Of a stretch of 64,000 nt of DNA, positions 43,087-51,111 are shown one piece after another. The stretch lies in contig NZ_CP018616.1 of assembly GCF_002849855.1 (NCBI RefSeq), forward strand, positions 496,001 to 560,000, written 5' to 3'. A model generated the notes under the pieces. The model searched no databases, was not told the DNA's origin, and was given only the letters and a program-made list of their open reading frames with translations. The translations under genes and the position numbers were made by a program. This DNA is from Vibrio azureus (GTDB taxonomy: Bacteria > Pseudomonadota > Gammaproteobacteria > Enterobacterales > Vibrionaceae). Every line of letters starts with the position of its first letter. Positions within the stretch are counted from its first letter, which is position 1.

Positions 43087-45024
43087 ATGAAATATAATCT
43101 CTCCAATTTGGTCAGAAAGATATGCTGTACTGTTTTTTTGTGCACCGCGAGTGTGTCAGTGAGTGCGGGGCTTGACCTCGAGCAACAGCGTAAAGTTTAT
43201 GAAACCGCTCAAGATTTGATCGATCAAAATGATGTTGAGGGTTATTTGAAATTGAAGGGCAGCATTGAGAGCTACCCACTTACCCCCTACGTAGACTACC
43301 GAGTGTTTTTAAAGCAACTCTCCGAAAAGTCCCCTCAGCAAGTTAGGGCATTTATTGATGAGTACAAGAGCTTTCCGTTCTCACGCCGTATTAGTGCTCC
43401 TTATCTTAGTCATTTGTATCGTCAAGAAGCGTGGCCACAGATTGTTGAATTTCAGAAAGTTGAACCAAGTGGTGAACGTTATCAGTGCATATTTTATGTT
43501 GCACAATTGCAGCAAGGTAAGCGTACAGCTGCTCTGAAAGGTGCGGAACACATGTGGCTTCGAGGTAAAAGTATTGCCGATGAATGTGACCCTTTATTTT
43601 CTGCTTGGGAAAAGGCGGGTAAACGTACTGATCAACTAATTTTACAACGAATGCTATTAGCGTTTGACGCCCGTAACGGCAGTCTTATTAATTATCTGCA
43701 TAAATTACCAAAAACGGCTCAGGCAAAGCAGCAAGCTAAAGGGATGAAGGCTTTATTTGATAAGCCAGAGACTGTCGCTGAATTCGCCAAAAGGCAGCCT
43801 GCGAATGACTTTAATCGACAACAAGCAGAGTATGCGCTTAAAAAGTTGGCTCGGAAGGATGTTAAACTTGCCCAAAAAGCATACCAAACCGTGGTTAGTG
43901 CGCAAAAGTTTTCTCCTGAAGCTACGCAATCCTTAGCAGACTACATTGCATTTCGCTTAACTCGAACTCAATCACCATCACTGGCAAAGTGGCGTGACGC
44001 GAAAACAGAAACCAGTCATGATGTTCCCTTGATTGAGACTCGTATCCGCTTATCCATTCAGAACGGTGATTGGCAAGGGGTACAAAAATGGATTGCTGTA
44101 TTAGATAAACAACAACAGAAATCGCTTAGGTGGCAATATTGGCTGGGGCGCAGTGAATTAGCCTTGGGTAACGAAGCATCCGGTAAACAGCGTTTAGCTA
44201 AATTAGTGGGCCAGCGTAACTTCTACAGCGTGGCTGCGGCAGAGGCACTTGGTAAGCCAGTGGTCTATTCGTCCAGTGCAACCAAGCTAGATAAGAAAGT
44301 TGTCTTGCCATACCAAAAGTCGCTGGATAGAGTTCAGGAATTGATCAAAACAGATAAAATTGCAGCAGCAAAAAGTGAATGGCGCCATTTGCTTAGCCGT
44401 GTCGATTCAAAAGAAAAGGCGATGCTGGCCGCGTATGCGGCATCAAAGCATTGGCACCATTTCACCGTCGTTGCGAGCATAGAAGCGAAAATGTGGGATA
44501 ATATTCCGATTAGATTCCCAATAGCACATCGCTGGTGGTTTGATTTTTACGCTCAGAAACATAATATTAATCCTCTGACAATGATGGCACTAGCACGACA
44601 AGAGAGTGCGCTAGACTCTGAGGCCAATTCTCCGGTTGGTGCACGTGGCCTTATGCAGATTATGCCTAAAACAGCACAGTACACTGCCCGTAAATACAAA
44701 TTGGATTATAAAGGCACGCGTGATCTCAATAATGTCAGTAAGAACATTGAAATTGGCAGCCATTATTTGCAGGGTCTAATGGAAGATTATGATAATAACC
44801 GTATCTTTGCACTTGCCGCCTATAATGCAGGGCCTGGCCGCGTAAAAACATGGCGTGAACGTACTCAAGGTAATGTGGATGCGTATGCATTTATTGAAGC
44901 GATTCCGTTTAAAGAAACACGAGGCTATGTACAGAATATTTTGATGTTTGAAACTTATTATCGTGACCTGCTTGGTGCTGATGGTACGTTTTTGAACCCC
45001 AATGAAAGAAGTAGCAAGTATTAA
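43087..45024 (+). CDS. slt: Soluble lytic murein transglycosylase Slt
   Basis: 645 residues from ATG 43087 (AAGGGA 10 nt upstream); an ATG at 43078 is also possible. Signal peptide KICCTVFLCTASVSVSA, then a long alpha-superhelical U domain (about 30-440), an L linker, and the C-terminal lysozyme-like domain with catalytic Glu in ARQESALD, GARGLMQIMPKTA and AAYNAGPGRVKTW. Periplasmic exolytic enzyme producing anhydro-muropeptides that NagZ and AnmK recycle. Followed 13 bp later by trpR, as in E. coli. Confidence 0.96.
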   Translation: MKYNLSNLVRKICCTVFLCTASVSVSAGLDLEQQRKVYETAQDLIDQNDVEGYLKLKGSIESYPLTPYVDYRVFLKQLSEKSPQQVRAFIDEYKSFPFSRRISAPYLSHLYRQEAWPQIVEFQKVEPSGERYQCIFYVAQLQQGKRTAALKGAEHMWLRGKSIADECDPLFSAWEKAGKRTDQLILQRMLLAFDARNGSLINYLHKLPKTAQAKQQAKGMKALFDKPETVAEFAKRQPANDFNRQQAEYALKKLARKDVKLAQKAYQTVVSAQKFSPEATQSLADYIAFRLTRTQSPSLAKWRDAKTETSHDVPLIETRIRLSIQNGDWQGVQKWIAVLDKQQQKSLRWQYWLGRSELALGNEASGKQRLAKLVGQRNFYSVAAAEALGKPVVYSSSATKLDKKVVLPYQKSLDRVQELIKTDKIAAAKSEWRHLLSRVDSKEKAMLAAYAASKHWHHFTVVASIEAKMWDNIPIRFPIAHRWWFDFYAQKHNINPLTMMALARQESALDSEANSPVGARGLMQIMPKTAQYTARKYKLDYKGTRDLNNVSKNIEIGSHYLQGLMEDYDNNRIFALAAYNAGPGRVKTWRERTQGNVDAYAFIEAIPFKETRGYVQNILMFETYYRDLLGADGTFLNPNERSSKY

Positions 45025-45037
45025 GTGAGGTAACTGG

Positions 45038-45340
45038 ATGTCACATGAACCCGAGTATCAAGATTGGCAACAGGTTGTTGAATTGATTCGTACCAGTGTT
45101 GTGGATGAGCAATATGATATGTTGCTAACGATGCTGATGACTCCCGATGAGAGAGAGTCATTGATTGCACGTGTGAATATCCTTAATGAGCTTCTTAAAG
45201 GAGATTTGTCTCAGCGTCAAATTAGTCAGGCGCTAGGAGTCGGGATCGCGACCATCACTCGTGGTTCTAATGAGTTAAAATCGAAATCGGCTTCTGATAA
45301 AGAAAAGCTAAAACGGTTACTAGAACAGGGCGCCTCATAG
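45038..45340 (+). CDS. trpR: Trp operon repressor TrpR
   Basis: 100 residues, all helical. The helix-turn-helix reads LSQRQISQALGVGIATITRGSNELK, the standard TrpR reading head; the tryptophan pocket residues R and T/N are in LTMLMTPDERESLIARVNIL. With tryptophan it represses trp and some aro genes. No TrpR operator was recognised in front of it, so it probably depends on slt transcription or on a promoter within slt. Confidence 0.95.
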   Translation: MSHEPEYQDWQQVVELIRTSVVDEQYDMLLTMLMTPDERESLIARVNILNELLKGDLSQRQISQALGVGIATITRGSNELKSKSASDKEKLKRLLEQGAS

Positions 45341-45372
45341 CGATTAGGCATCACAGCAAACGTACTTGAATG

Positions 45373-45414
45373 ATGAGAGTTAAAGCTGATCTGCGGTTTT
45401 AACTCTCATTTTTT
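45373..45414. terminator. Bidirectional terminator between trpR and yjjX
   Basis: ATGAGAGTTAAA / TTTAACTCTCAT arms 12 bp long with a 12-base GC-rich loop, then TTTTTT on the plus strand. Confidence 0.88.
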
Positions 45415-45526
45415 GTGGTTTTTAAATTTATTATCTCTAACCTTCAATCTCTACGCTTCAACCTTAACTATTACGTCCCAAGGGCTTGTTTTGAGTTATA
45501 AACTTCGCTTTGAATGAGAAAGCCGT

Positions 45527-46087
45527 TTAAGAGTGTTTTTTAGTAGTGTTGCCCAGCAGGTTGCTTGGAAAATGGTTAGGATTAGTAAAAGGGATTAATG
45601 CCAAAATAAGTGCTTGGTGATAAACCGAGCTTCGTGTGAGCTGATTTTGGGTTAAAATACCGATGGCACCGCCTTTCTGTTTAATGTTGTCTGTACCGAA
45701 GACATCATCCATCACATCGCCAAGTTCATTTGCATAAGGAAGCTTTTCTAGAACCTCAGGTGGCAACATTAAGCTTGCTGAACGAGATTCACCTCGATGT
45801 GTATCTGATTCAATCACCATCCAAGCAAAGGTAACAGAGCCTTCAATTCCAGCTTCTAAGCCAACATAAAAGTTACCGTCAGTGATCTCCGTTTTAGCAT
45901 TGGACACTCGATTAAGTGCCCCTCGGTGTGTTTCTTCATTTGACATGGGTTGATCAGCCACGCCACTTGGTACACTCACACCGACAAACTCAAACGTTTC
46001 GTGAGGGAAAGCCGATTGAAATGCGCTTCTCACCGCATGTATTTTTGCCGGGTTGAGAGAAGCAATAACCACTTTTTGGTTTGCCAT
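45527..46087 (-). CDS. yjjX: Inosine/xanthosine triphosphatase YjjX
   Basis: 186 residues of the DUF84 / NTPase family. The N-terminal [18 protein letters not shown] strand-loop and the [12 protein letters not shown] and GDVMDDVFG parts match E. coli YjjX. It hydrolyses ITP and XTP, keeping deaminated purines out of nucleic acids. It follows pheA by 21 bp on the same strand, so likely co-transcribed with it; in E. coli it neighbours trpR. Confidence 0.93.
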   Translation of the reverse strand: MANQKVVIASLNPAKIHAVRSAFQSAFPHETFEFVGVSVPSGVADQPMSNEETHRGALNRVSNAKTEITDGNFYVGLEAGIEGSVTFAWMVIESDTHRGESRSASLMLPPEVLEKLPYANELGDVMDDVFGTDNIKQKGGAIGILTQNQLTRSSVYHQALILALIPFTNPNHFPSNLLGNTTKKHS

Positions 46088-46108
46088 GATCTTTTCGCTC
46101 GCTGATGT

Positions 46109-47290
46109 CTAATTGCTTAATTTTACTTGAGTCGGTTTTACATTTTCACTTGGATAACAACCCAGCACTTTCAGGTGTTTAGTGATTTTAGTGAGTGCTT
46201 GAAGTGATTGCTGCATCTCCGTTGAGTCAATATGCGCTTCTAAATCGACGTAGAACATTTCCTCCCAAGGGTTGCCCATGATTGGACGCGACTCAAGCTT
46301 GGTCATATTGATACCGTATTGTTGAAGCACCAAAAGAGTTTGTACTAAAGAGCCCGCTTCTTGAGACGTTGACATAATGAGCGTTGTTTTCGCTGGGATC
46401 TGCGTACAAACTTCAACTGGCTTACGTGCGACAACAATAAAACGTGTATGGTTTTCGGTCTGATTTGCGATATTGCCTTGAATTGCTTGAAGGCCATACA
46501 ACTTACCACTGCATGCATTACCGATAGCAGCGACGTCATCGCGATTGAGCTGCTGTACTTTTTGCATTGCATCAGCAGTACTCACGCAGGACTCAAGTTT
46601 GACACCTTTGAACCGGCTGAGGAATTCACTGCATTGTTGATGAGGCTGTGGATGGGAATAAAGCGTTTTGATTTGTTCAAGGCGAATATCACTGGTAGCG
46701 ACTAAACAGTGTTCGATCGGCTGAGTTAACTCTCCAACAATGTAGAGGGTTGTGTGTTGCAGTAAGTCGTAGACTTCATTGATGGAGCCTGAGCTGGTAT
46801 TTTCGATCGGTAGGACACCATAGTCGGCGTGACCGGACTCTACCGTTTGGGTCACTTCCCTGAAATGTTCACAATTAAGTTCAATTAATTCAGTATTCTT
46901 TCTGCTGAAGTACTCACGACTTGCAAGGTGTGAATAGGAACCTTTAGAACCTAAGAAGGCAACGCGAGCAATGGGCTTGCGACTTTGCGTTGGATTGGCC
47001 AAATTTTGTAAGTAGCTTTGTTGCAGCAGAACCGAGTCTTCAATGATCGTGTGAAACAACTTGGTAATATATTGTGCATCCAGCTGATATTTATCCTTGC
47101 CATTATTGATCAGTTTAACGAGCAACTGCTGCTCTCGAGCGGCATCTCGAACAGGCTTTGCCGTTTTTACTTTGCTTTTGGCAACTTGGATACTGAGCTG
47201 GCGTCGCTCAGATAATAATTGGAGTAACTGGTCATCGAGTTCATTTAAACGTAAACGAATATCATCGAGTGAAATGAGTTGTTCAGTCAT
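46109..47290 (-). CDS. pheA: Bifunctional chorismate mutase / prephenate dehydratase (P-protein)
   Basis: 393 residues from ATG 47290 (MTEQLISLDDIRLRL), with AAGGAAAG upstream; the longer in-frame form would start inside the attenuator stem. Mutase domain about 1-95, dehydratase about 115-295 with LGSKGSYSHLA and the catalytic ENTSSGSINEVYDLL, then an ACT regulatory domain with the ESRP motif (KLESRPI) that binds phenylalanine. First steps to phenylalanine. Controlled by the pheL attenuator. Confidence 0.97.
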   Translation of the reverse strand: MTEQLISLDDIRLRLNELDDQLLQLLSERRQLSIQVAKSKVKTAKPVRDAAREQQLLVKLINNGKDKYQLDAQYITKLFHTIIEDSVLLQQSYLQNLANPTQSRKPIARVAFLGSKGSYSHLASREYFSRKNTELIELNCEHFREVTQTVESGHADYGVLPIENTSSGSINEVYDLLQHTTLYIVGELTQPIEHCLVATSDIRLEQIKTLYSHPQPHQQCSEFLSRFKGVKLESCVSTADAMQKVQQLNRDDVAAIGNACSGKLYGLQAIQGNIANQTENHTRFIVVARKPVEVCTQIPAKTTLIMSTSQEAGSLVQTLLVLQQYGINMTKLESRPIMGNPWEEMFYVDLEAHIDSTEMQQSLQALTKITKHLKVLGCYPSENVKPTQVKLSN

Positions 47291-47306
47291 CAATGCTTTC
47301 CTTATG

Positions 47307-47334
47307 AAAAAGCCCCCCATTTGGGAGGCTTTCT
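47307..47334 (-). terminator. Attenuator terminator of the pheL leader
   Basis: On the minus strand AAAGCCTCCC / GGGGGGCTTTTT with loop AAAT forms the terminator between pheL and pheA. Its left arm GCCTCCC can instead pair with GGAGAGGC at 47372-47365, an upstream antiterminator arm overlapping the pheL stop region. Confidence 0.88.
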
Positions 47335-47374
47335 GTTTGTTTTTGACTTTTTACAAACGAGTCGGCCTCTCCTG

Positions 47375-47422
47375 CTATGAGAAGATAAATAAGCCAAAAA
47401 GAAACAGGTGAATAATTTGCAT
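47375..47422 (-). CDS. pheL: Phenylalanine leader peptide PheL
   Basis: 15 codons, MQIIHLFLFGLFIFS then TAG, with phenylalanine at positions 7, 9, 12 and 14. It lies in the pheA leader as pheL does in E. coli (raiA-pheL-pheA). A ribosome stalled at these Phe codons when charged tRNA-Phe is low would free the antiterminator arm and let pheA be transcribed. The ribosome site is weak (TTAAGCAATATAA). Confidence 0.88.
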   Translation of the reverse strand: MQIIHLFLFGLFIFS

Positions 47423-47452
47423 TTATATTGCTTAATTTATGAATATCGGACC

Positions 47453-47481
47453 ACAATAAGCAAGCGAAGGGAGAGCGTCAA
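47453..47481 (-). promoter_or_regulatory. Sigma-70 promoter of pheL-pheA
   Basis: On the minus strand -35 TTGACG (47481-47476), 17 bp spacer, -10 TATTGT (47458-47453). Predicted start near 47446, about 24 nt before pheL. Confidence 0.75.
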
Positions 47482-47483
47482 GC

Positions 47484-47510
47484 AAAAAAATAGCGCCGAT
47501 TGGCGCTATC
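47484..47510 (-). terminator. Intrinsic terminator of raiA
   Basis: TAGCGCC / GGCGCTA stem, followed on the minus strand by seven T, 18 bp after the raiA stop. Confidence 0.88.
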
Positions 47511-47527
47511 AGTAAAGAATGTTTACT

Positions 47528-47857
47528 TTATTCTTCTTCTTCGACTAGCTCGTGTCGAGTAACACGACGTGATTCTTCAGATTTATGAGCCAGCTTGTTC
47601 AATTGTCTCGCTAATTTGTGTTCAACTTCATTGATTGCAATATACAGATCTTCGTGAGTAGCGGAGGCGACGAGTTGACCTTTAGGAACATTGAGGATCG
47701 CCTCAAATTTCATTTGTTTGTTAGGTTCTTCGCTGAATGTGGCTTGGCAGCTAATGATGTCGATCTGCCATTTTTCTAGTTTTTTAAACTTGCTCTCAAT
47801 GTGCTCACGGATTGCAGAGGTAATTTCGATGTTCTTACCAGTGATGTTCATTGTCAT
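47528..47857 (-). CDS. raiA: Ribosome-associated inhibitor RaiA
   Basis: 109 residues from ATG 47857 (MTMNITGKNIEITSAIREHIESK) with GAGGAAAGG upstream; a longer in-frame form lacks a ribosome site. The fold is beta-alpha-beta3-alpha of the HPF/RaiA family, here in the short form with an acidic tail EEEE. It binds the 30S A/P site region and stabilises 70S monomers in stationary phase. Upstream of pheL-pheA as in E. coli, where it is called YfiA. Confidence 0.95.
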   Translation of the reverse strand: MTMNITGKNIEITSAIREHIESKFKKLEKWQIDIISCQATFSEEPNKQMKFEAILNVPKGQLVASATHEDLYIAINEVEHKLARQLNKLAHKSEESRRVTRHELVEEEE

Positions 47858-48382
47858 AAGCCTTTCCTCTGTTACATTCCTCATGGATAGATTCAGGTTA
47901 GCGTGTTGAAGATATTTTTTTATGATCTGTGTCACATATATAATGCTGTATTTAAAGACAATAAATGAATGTGATCTTATTCAAGAAGCTTGGAAAATTA
48001 TTTGGAAATTGCTTGTTATCAGATGTGAAATCATTAGATTTTTAAAGGTAGTGAACTGAAAAATAACTATGTTTCAGCGTTTTTCTGCGGCCCGTAACTT
48101 TCTTTGGTTGAAATATGACCACATCAGTGTTGTGACTCACCTCATACATATCATTCCTGTTTTAGGCTTTTTGAATATTGTTGACTCTCTTTTGATGCAA
48201 AAGTCATGCTTTGCTATTGCTGAGATACTCTCTCGGTTCCCTTTGAAATGAAAAAACGAAAAGCACAGAGAACTGAAATCATCTAATCAGAGATTTTGGA
48301 ACAAAGACGAATGAGGAGTTAGTTAGGTGAAGGGGCCGCCATATTCTAAGCATATAGCGGCGATAATCATTGTGTTGATGAA
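47858..48382. promoter_or_regulatory. raiA promoter region and gap to bamD
   Basis: 525 bp. TATGATCTGTGTCACA at 47920-47935 matches the CRP site TGTGA-N6-TCACA with one mismatch, placed to activate raiA. A hairpin GCCGC-CATAT...ATATA-GCGGC at about 48335-48360 follows bamD but lacks a T-run. A 60-codon ORF at 48069 on the plus strand has no ribosome site or recognised family and is not called. Nothing else seen. Confidence 0.5.
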
Positions 48383-49111
48383 TTATTGTATAGGATTGAG
48401 CTTGATTAATTCTTGTGTTCTGGCAATCGCGTCATCAAGTTTAAGTTGTTGGTACGCTTCAAGCTGAATCAGTAGCGATTTTCTTGCCGCTTCAGTATCC
48501 GGAAAAGCTTTTTGTAATTCTTGGGCTCGATTTATGGCAGCGATCCAAGCTTCTCGACGCAAATAAAAATCCGCAGTTGCTAGGTCATAATTTGCCAGAC
48601 GATTTTTTAATGCCGCTAAACGTTGTTTTGAATCTTCTGCATATGGACTATTTGGATAGCGTTCAAGAAGCTTCTTAAAGTCTTCAAATGCTCTCTTGAC
48701 CGGCTCAGGGTCACGATCACTTCGATCTATACCAAAAAGGTCATGCATAAAGTTACGATCTTGTGCCATATTGGTTAACCCGCGCATATAGAGCACCCAA
48801 TCCATTTTATCGTGAGTTGGGTTTAAACGCATAAAGCGAGAAATAGACGCAAGGGCGAGAGCAAGGTCGTCATTTTTGTAGTATGCATAAATCAAATCAA
48901 GTTGTACTTGCTCTGAGTAAGCACCAAATGGGTAACGAGAGTCTAGAGCCTCTAACTTTTCAATTGCGGAAAGCCAGTTACCACTTTGAAGAGACGTTTG
49001 AGCATCTGAGTAAAGTTCAGAAGGCGGTACATCAGGAACGATTTCTTTTTTGCTTGTACAACCAAACAGAAGGGATACCGCCAAAAGGCCTATTAAAGTC
49101 TGATGTTTCAT
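48383..49111 (-). CDS. bamD: Outer membrane assembly lipoprotein BamD
   Basis: 242 residues. Signal peptide with lipobox LLFGC, then five TPR-like repeats (SAIEKLEALDSRYPFG, LASISRFMRLNPTH, FKKLLERYPNSPYAEDSKQR and so on). Essential partner of BamA in beta-barrel insertion at the outer membrane. Divergent from rluD as in E. coli. A sigma-E type promoter lies about 100 bp upstream. Confidence 0.97.
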   Translation of the reverse strand: MKHQTLIGLLAVSLLFGCTSKKEIVPDVPPSELYSDAQTSLQSGNWLSAIEKLEALDSRYPFGAYSEQVQLDLIYAYYKNDDLALALASISRFMRLNPTHDKMDWVLYMRGLTNMAQDRNFMHDLFGIDRSDRDPEPVKRAFEDFKKLLERYPNSPYAEDSKQRLAALKNRLANYDLATADFYLRREAWIAAINRAQELQKAFPDTEAARKSLLIQLEAYQQLKLDDAIARTQELIKLNPIQ

Positions 49112-49218
49112 ATCAGGTGTCTGTTCCTTGAGTTTAAATATTTCTTAAGCTGCCGTTACTTTCTTTCCAGTAACAGATACAATGATGGTAATTGTCTATT
49201 TTTCCACAGTCGTGAGCA

Positions 49219-49246
49219 TTAGTCTCACAGTTTTTAAAAAAGTTCG
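49219..49246 (-). promoter_or_regulatory. Candidate sigma-E promoter of bamD
   Basis: On the minus strand CGAACTT (49246-49240), 16 bp spacer, ACTAA (49223-49219). This is one base from the -35 consensus GGAACTT and close to the -10 TCTRA. E. coli bamD (yfiO) is a sigma-E target. The -35 lies against the rluD start codon. Confidence 0.5.
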
Positions 49247-49248
49247 AT

Positions 49249-50226
49249 ATGGCTCAGCAGATTGTTTTAACCAATACCGTAAAAGATAGTCAACTTGGTC
49301 AACGTTTAGACCAAGCTATCGCAGAATTATTCGCTGACTTTTCTCGCTCGCGCCTCAAAGAGTGGTTGCTTGAAGGGAAAGTCCAGGTGAATGGGGAAGT
49401 GATCACCAAACCTCGCATTAAAGTTATGGGCGGAGAGGAGATCATCCTACAAGCCGAATTGGAAGATGAAGAGCGTTGGGAAGCACAAGACATCCCACTC
49501 GATATTGTCTACGAAGATGAAGACATTATTGTTATTAATAAACCTCGAGGTTTTGTGGTCCATCCGGGAGCAGGTACTCCAGATGGTACGGTTCTTAATG
49601 CATTATTGCATCATTACCCTGATATCGCAGAAGTTCCTCGTGCAGGCATTGTACATCGTCTTGATAAAGACACGACAGGCCTGATGGTCGTTGCAAAAAC
49701 GGTCCCAGCTCAAACTCGATTAGTTCGTGCGTTACAAAAACGAAATATTACTCGTGAGTATGAAGCCATCGCTATCGGCAGAATGACCGCTGGCGGTAAA
49801 GTTGAGCAACCTATTGGTCGTCACTCAACCAAACGTACTCTAATGGCTGTCAGCCCAATGGGAAAACCTGCGGTCACGCATTATCGTGTAGCGGAACATT
49901 TCCGTGAACATACACGTATTCGTTTGCGCTTAGAAACCGGTAGGACTCACCAAATCCGTGTCCATATGTCTTATCTGCAACATCCACTTTTGGGTGATAC
50001 GGCTTATGGTGGTCGCGCTCGCATTCCAACAGGTGCATCAGAAGAACTGACGGCGATGATTCGTGGCTTTGATCGTCAAGCGTTACATGCTGTTATGTTA
50101 CGTTTTGAACACCCTGTTACAGGTGAAGAGCTAGAGTTCCATGCTCCAGTGCCTGACGATATGGTAGAGATGACAGAAATGCTGCGTAAGGACACTGAAG
50201 AATACGGTTTACCTGACGAGTTCTAA
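49249..50226 (+). CDS. rluD: 23S rRNA pseudouridine synthase RluD
   Basis: 325 residues. N-terminal S4-like domain (about 16-75) then the RluA-family catalytic domain with Asp in GIVHRLDKDTTGLMVVAKT. It makes pseudouridines 1911, 1915 and 1917 in helix 69 of 23S rRNA, important for termination and subunit joining. No Shine-Dalgarno is evident before ATG 49249. Its stop is 1 bp before pgeF. Confidence 0.97.
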   Translation: MAQQIVLTNTVKDSQLGQRLDQAIAELFADFSRSRLKEWLLEGKVQVNGEVITKPRIKVMGGEEIILQAELEDEERWEAQDIPLDIVYEDEDIIVINKPRGFVVHPGAGTPDGTVLNALLHHYPDIAEVPRAGIVHRLDKDTTGLMVVAKTVPAQTRLVRALQKRNITREYEAIAIGRMTAGGKVEQPIGRHSTKRTLMAVSPMGKPAVTHYRVAEHFREHTRIRLRLETGRTHQIRVHMSYLQHPLLGDTAYGGRARIPTGASEELTAMIRGFDRQALHAVMLRFEHPVTGEELEFHAPVPDDMVEMTEMLRKDTEEYGLPDEF

Positions 50227-50227
50227 G

Positions 50228-50962
50228 ATGAAAATGATCATTCCTAACTGGCCAGCTCCTAAACACGTTCGAGCGTTTGCTTCAACGAGAATAGGTGGTT
50301 TTTCGACCGAAGCCTATCATGGGTTAAACCTTGGCATGCATGTTGGGGATGATGCTTTACTCGTAGAGAAAAATCGTGATTGGTTGGCGCAACAAGCAAA
50401 AATGCCGAGTGCGCCAGTTTGGCTGAACCAAACTCATTCAACGGACGTCGTTCAAGTGAGCGCACCAACCCCACAAGTGCTGAATGCTGACGGAGTTTTT
50501 ACTGCGACAAATCATGTAGTATGCAGCGCTATGACGGCAGACTGCTTGCCTGTACTTTTGACTAACACATCAGGCACGCAAGTTGCGGCGGTCCATGCAG
50601 GATGGCGAGGCTTAGCAAATGGTATCATCGAAAACGCTTTAGAATTGTTTTCTGGTGATGTTATGGCCTGGCTTGGTCCTGCGATTGGCGCTGAGGCATT
50701 TGAAGTCGGTGAAGATGTTTTACAAGCTTTTTCTGAATATGACCCAGAGGCTTTACAAGCATTTACTCCTCGTCAGGAAAAAGGGAAATGGTTAGCCGAT
50801 ATGTCATTATTAGCCTCTCAACGTTTGCAGAAAATGGGAGTTACCCAAGTCTATAATTCTGATTTATGTACCTTCCAGCAGCAAAATGATTTTTATTCCT
50901 ATCGCCGCGATGGTGTAACAGGACGGCAAGCGACATTTATTTGGTTGGATATGAACAATTAA
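50228..50962 (+). CDS. pgeF: Peptidoglycan editing factor PgeF (YfiH, laccase-like)
   Basis: 244 residues of the multicopper polyphenol oxidase / DUF152 fold. Metal ligands lie in WLNQTHS, MTADCLPVLL and HAGWRGLANG. E. coli YfiH corrects mis-incorporated L-Ser in muropeptide precursors; laccase activity is an older assignment. It starts 1 bp after the rluD stop (translational coupling), as in E. coli. Confidence 0.93.
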   Translation: MKMIIPNWPAPKHVRAFASTRIGGFSTEAYHGLNLGMHVGDDALLVEKNRDWLAQQAKMPSAPVWLNQTHSTDVVQVSAPTPQVLNADGVFTATNHVVCSAMTADCLPVLLTNTSGTQVAAVHAGWRGLANGIIENALELFSGDVMAWLGPAIGAEAFEVGEDVLQAFSEYDPEALQAFTPRQEKGKWLADMSLLASQRLQKMGVTQVYNSDLCTFQQQNDFYSYRRDGVTGRQATFIWLDMNN

Positions 50963-51036
50963 GCTTTATTGGGCTTTTAAATAGTTATCTATACTCGCTT
51001 TGTATTTCCTCTCCAGTGACTTAATTCCCCTTATTC

Positions 51037-51065
51037 CTTGAAATTTCCTAAGAGAGTATCCATCT
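51037..51065 (+). promoter_or_regulatory. Sigma-32 heat-shock promoter of clpB
   Basis: CTTGAAA at 51037-51043, 14 bp spacer, ATCCATCT at 51058-51065, against the consensus CTTGAAA - CCCCATNT. The -35 is perfect. It lies 47 bp before the clpB start. Confidence 0.85.
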
Positions 51066-51111
51066 TTCTAGCTATCTAAACATTTCTTTAGTTGATCTTA
51101 GGAAGAAAGAT

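Noticed and set aside
48069..48251. 60-codon plus-strand ORF between raiA and bamD
   Set aside because: No Shine-Dalgarno, no recognised family, unlike neighbouring coding bias; probably chance.
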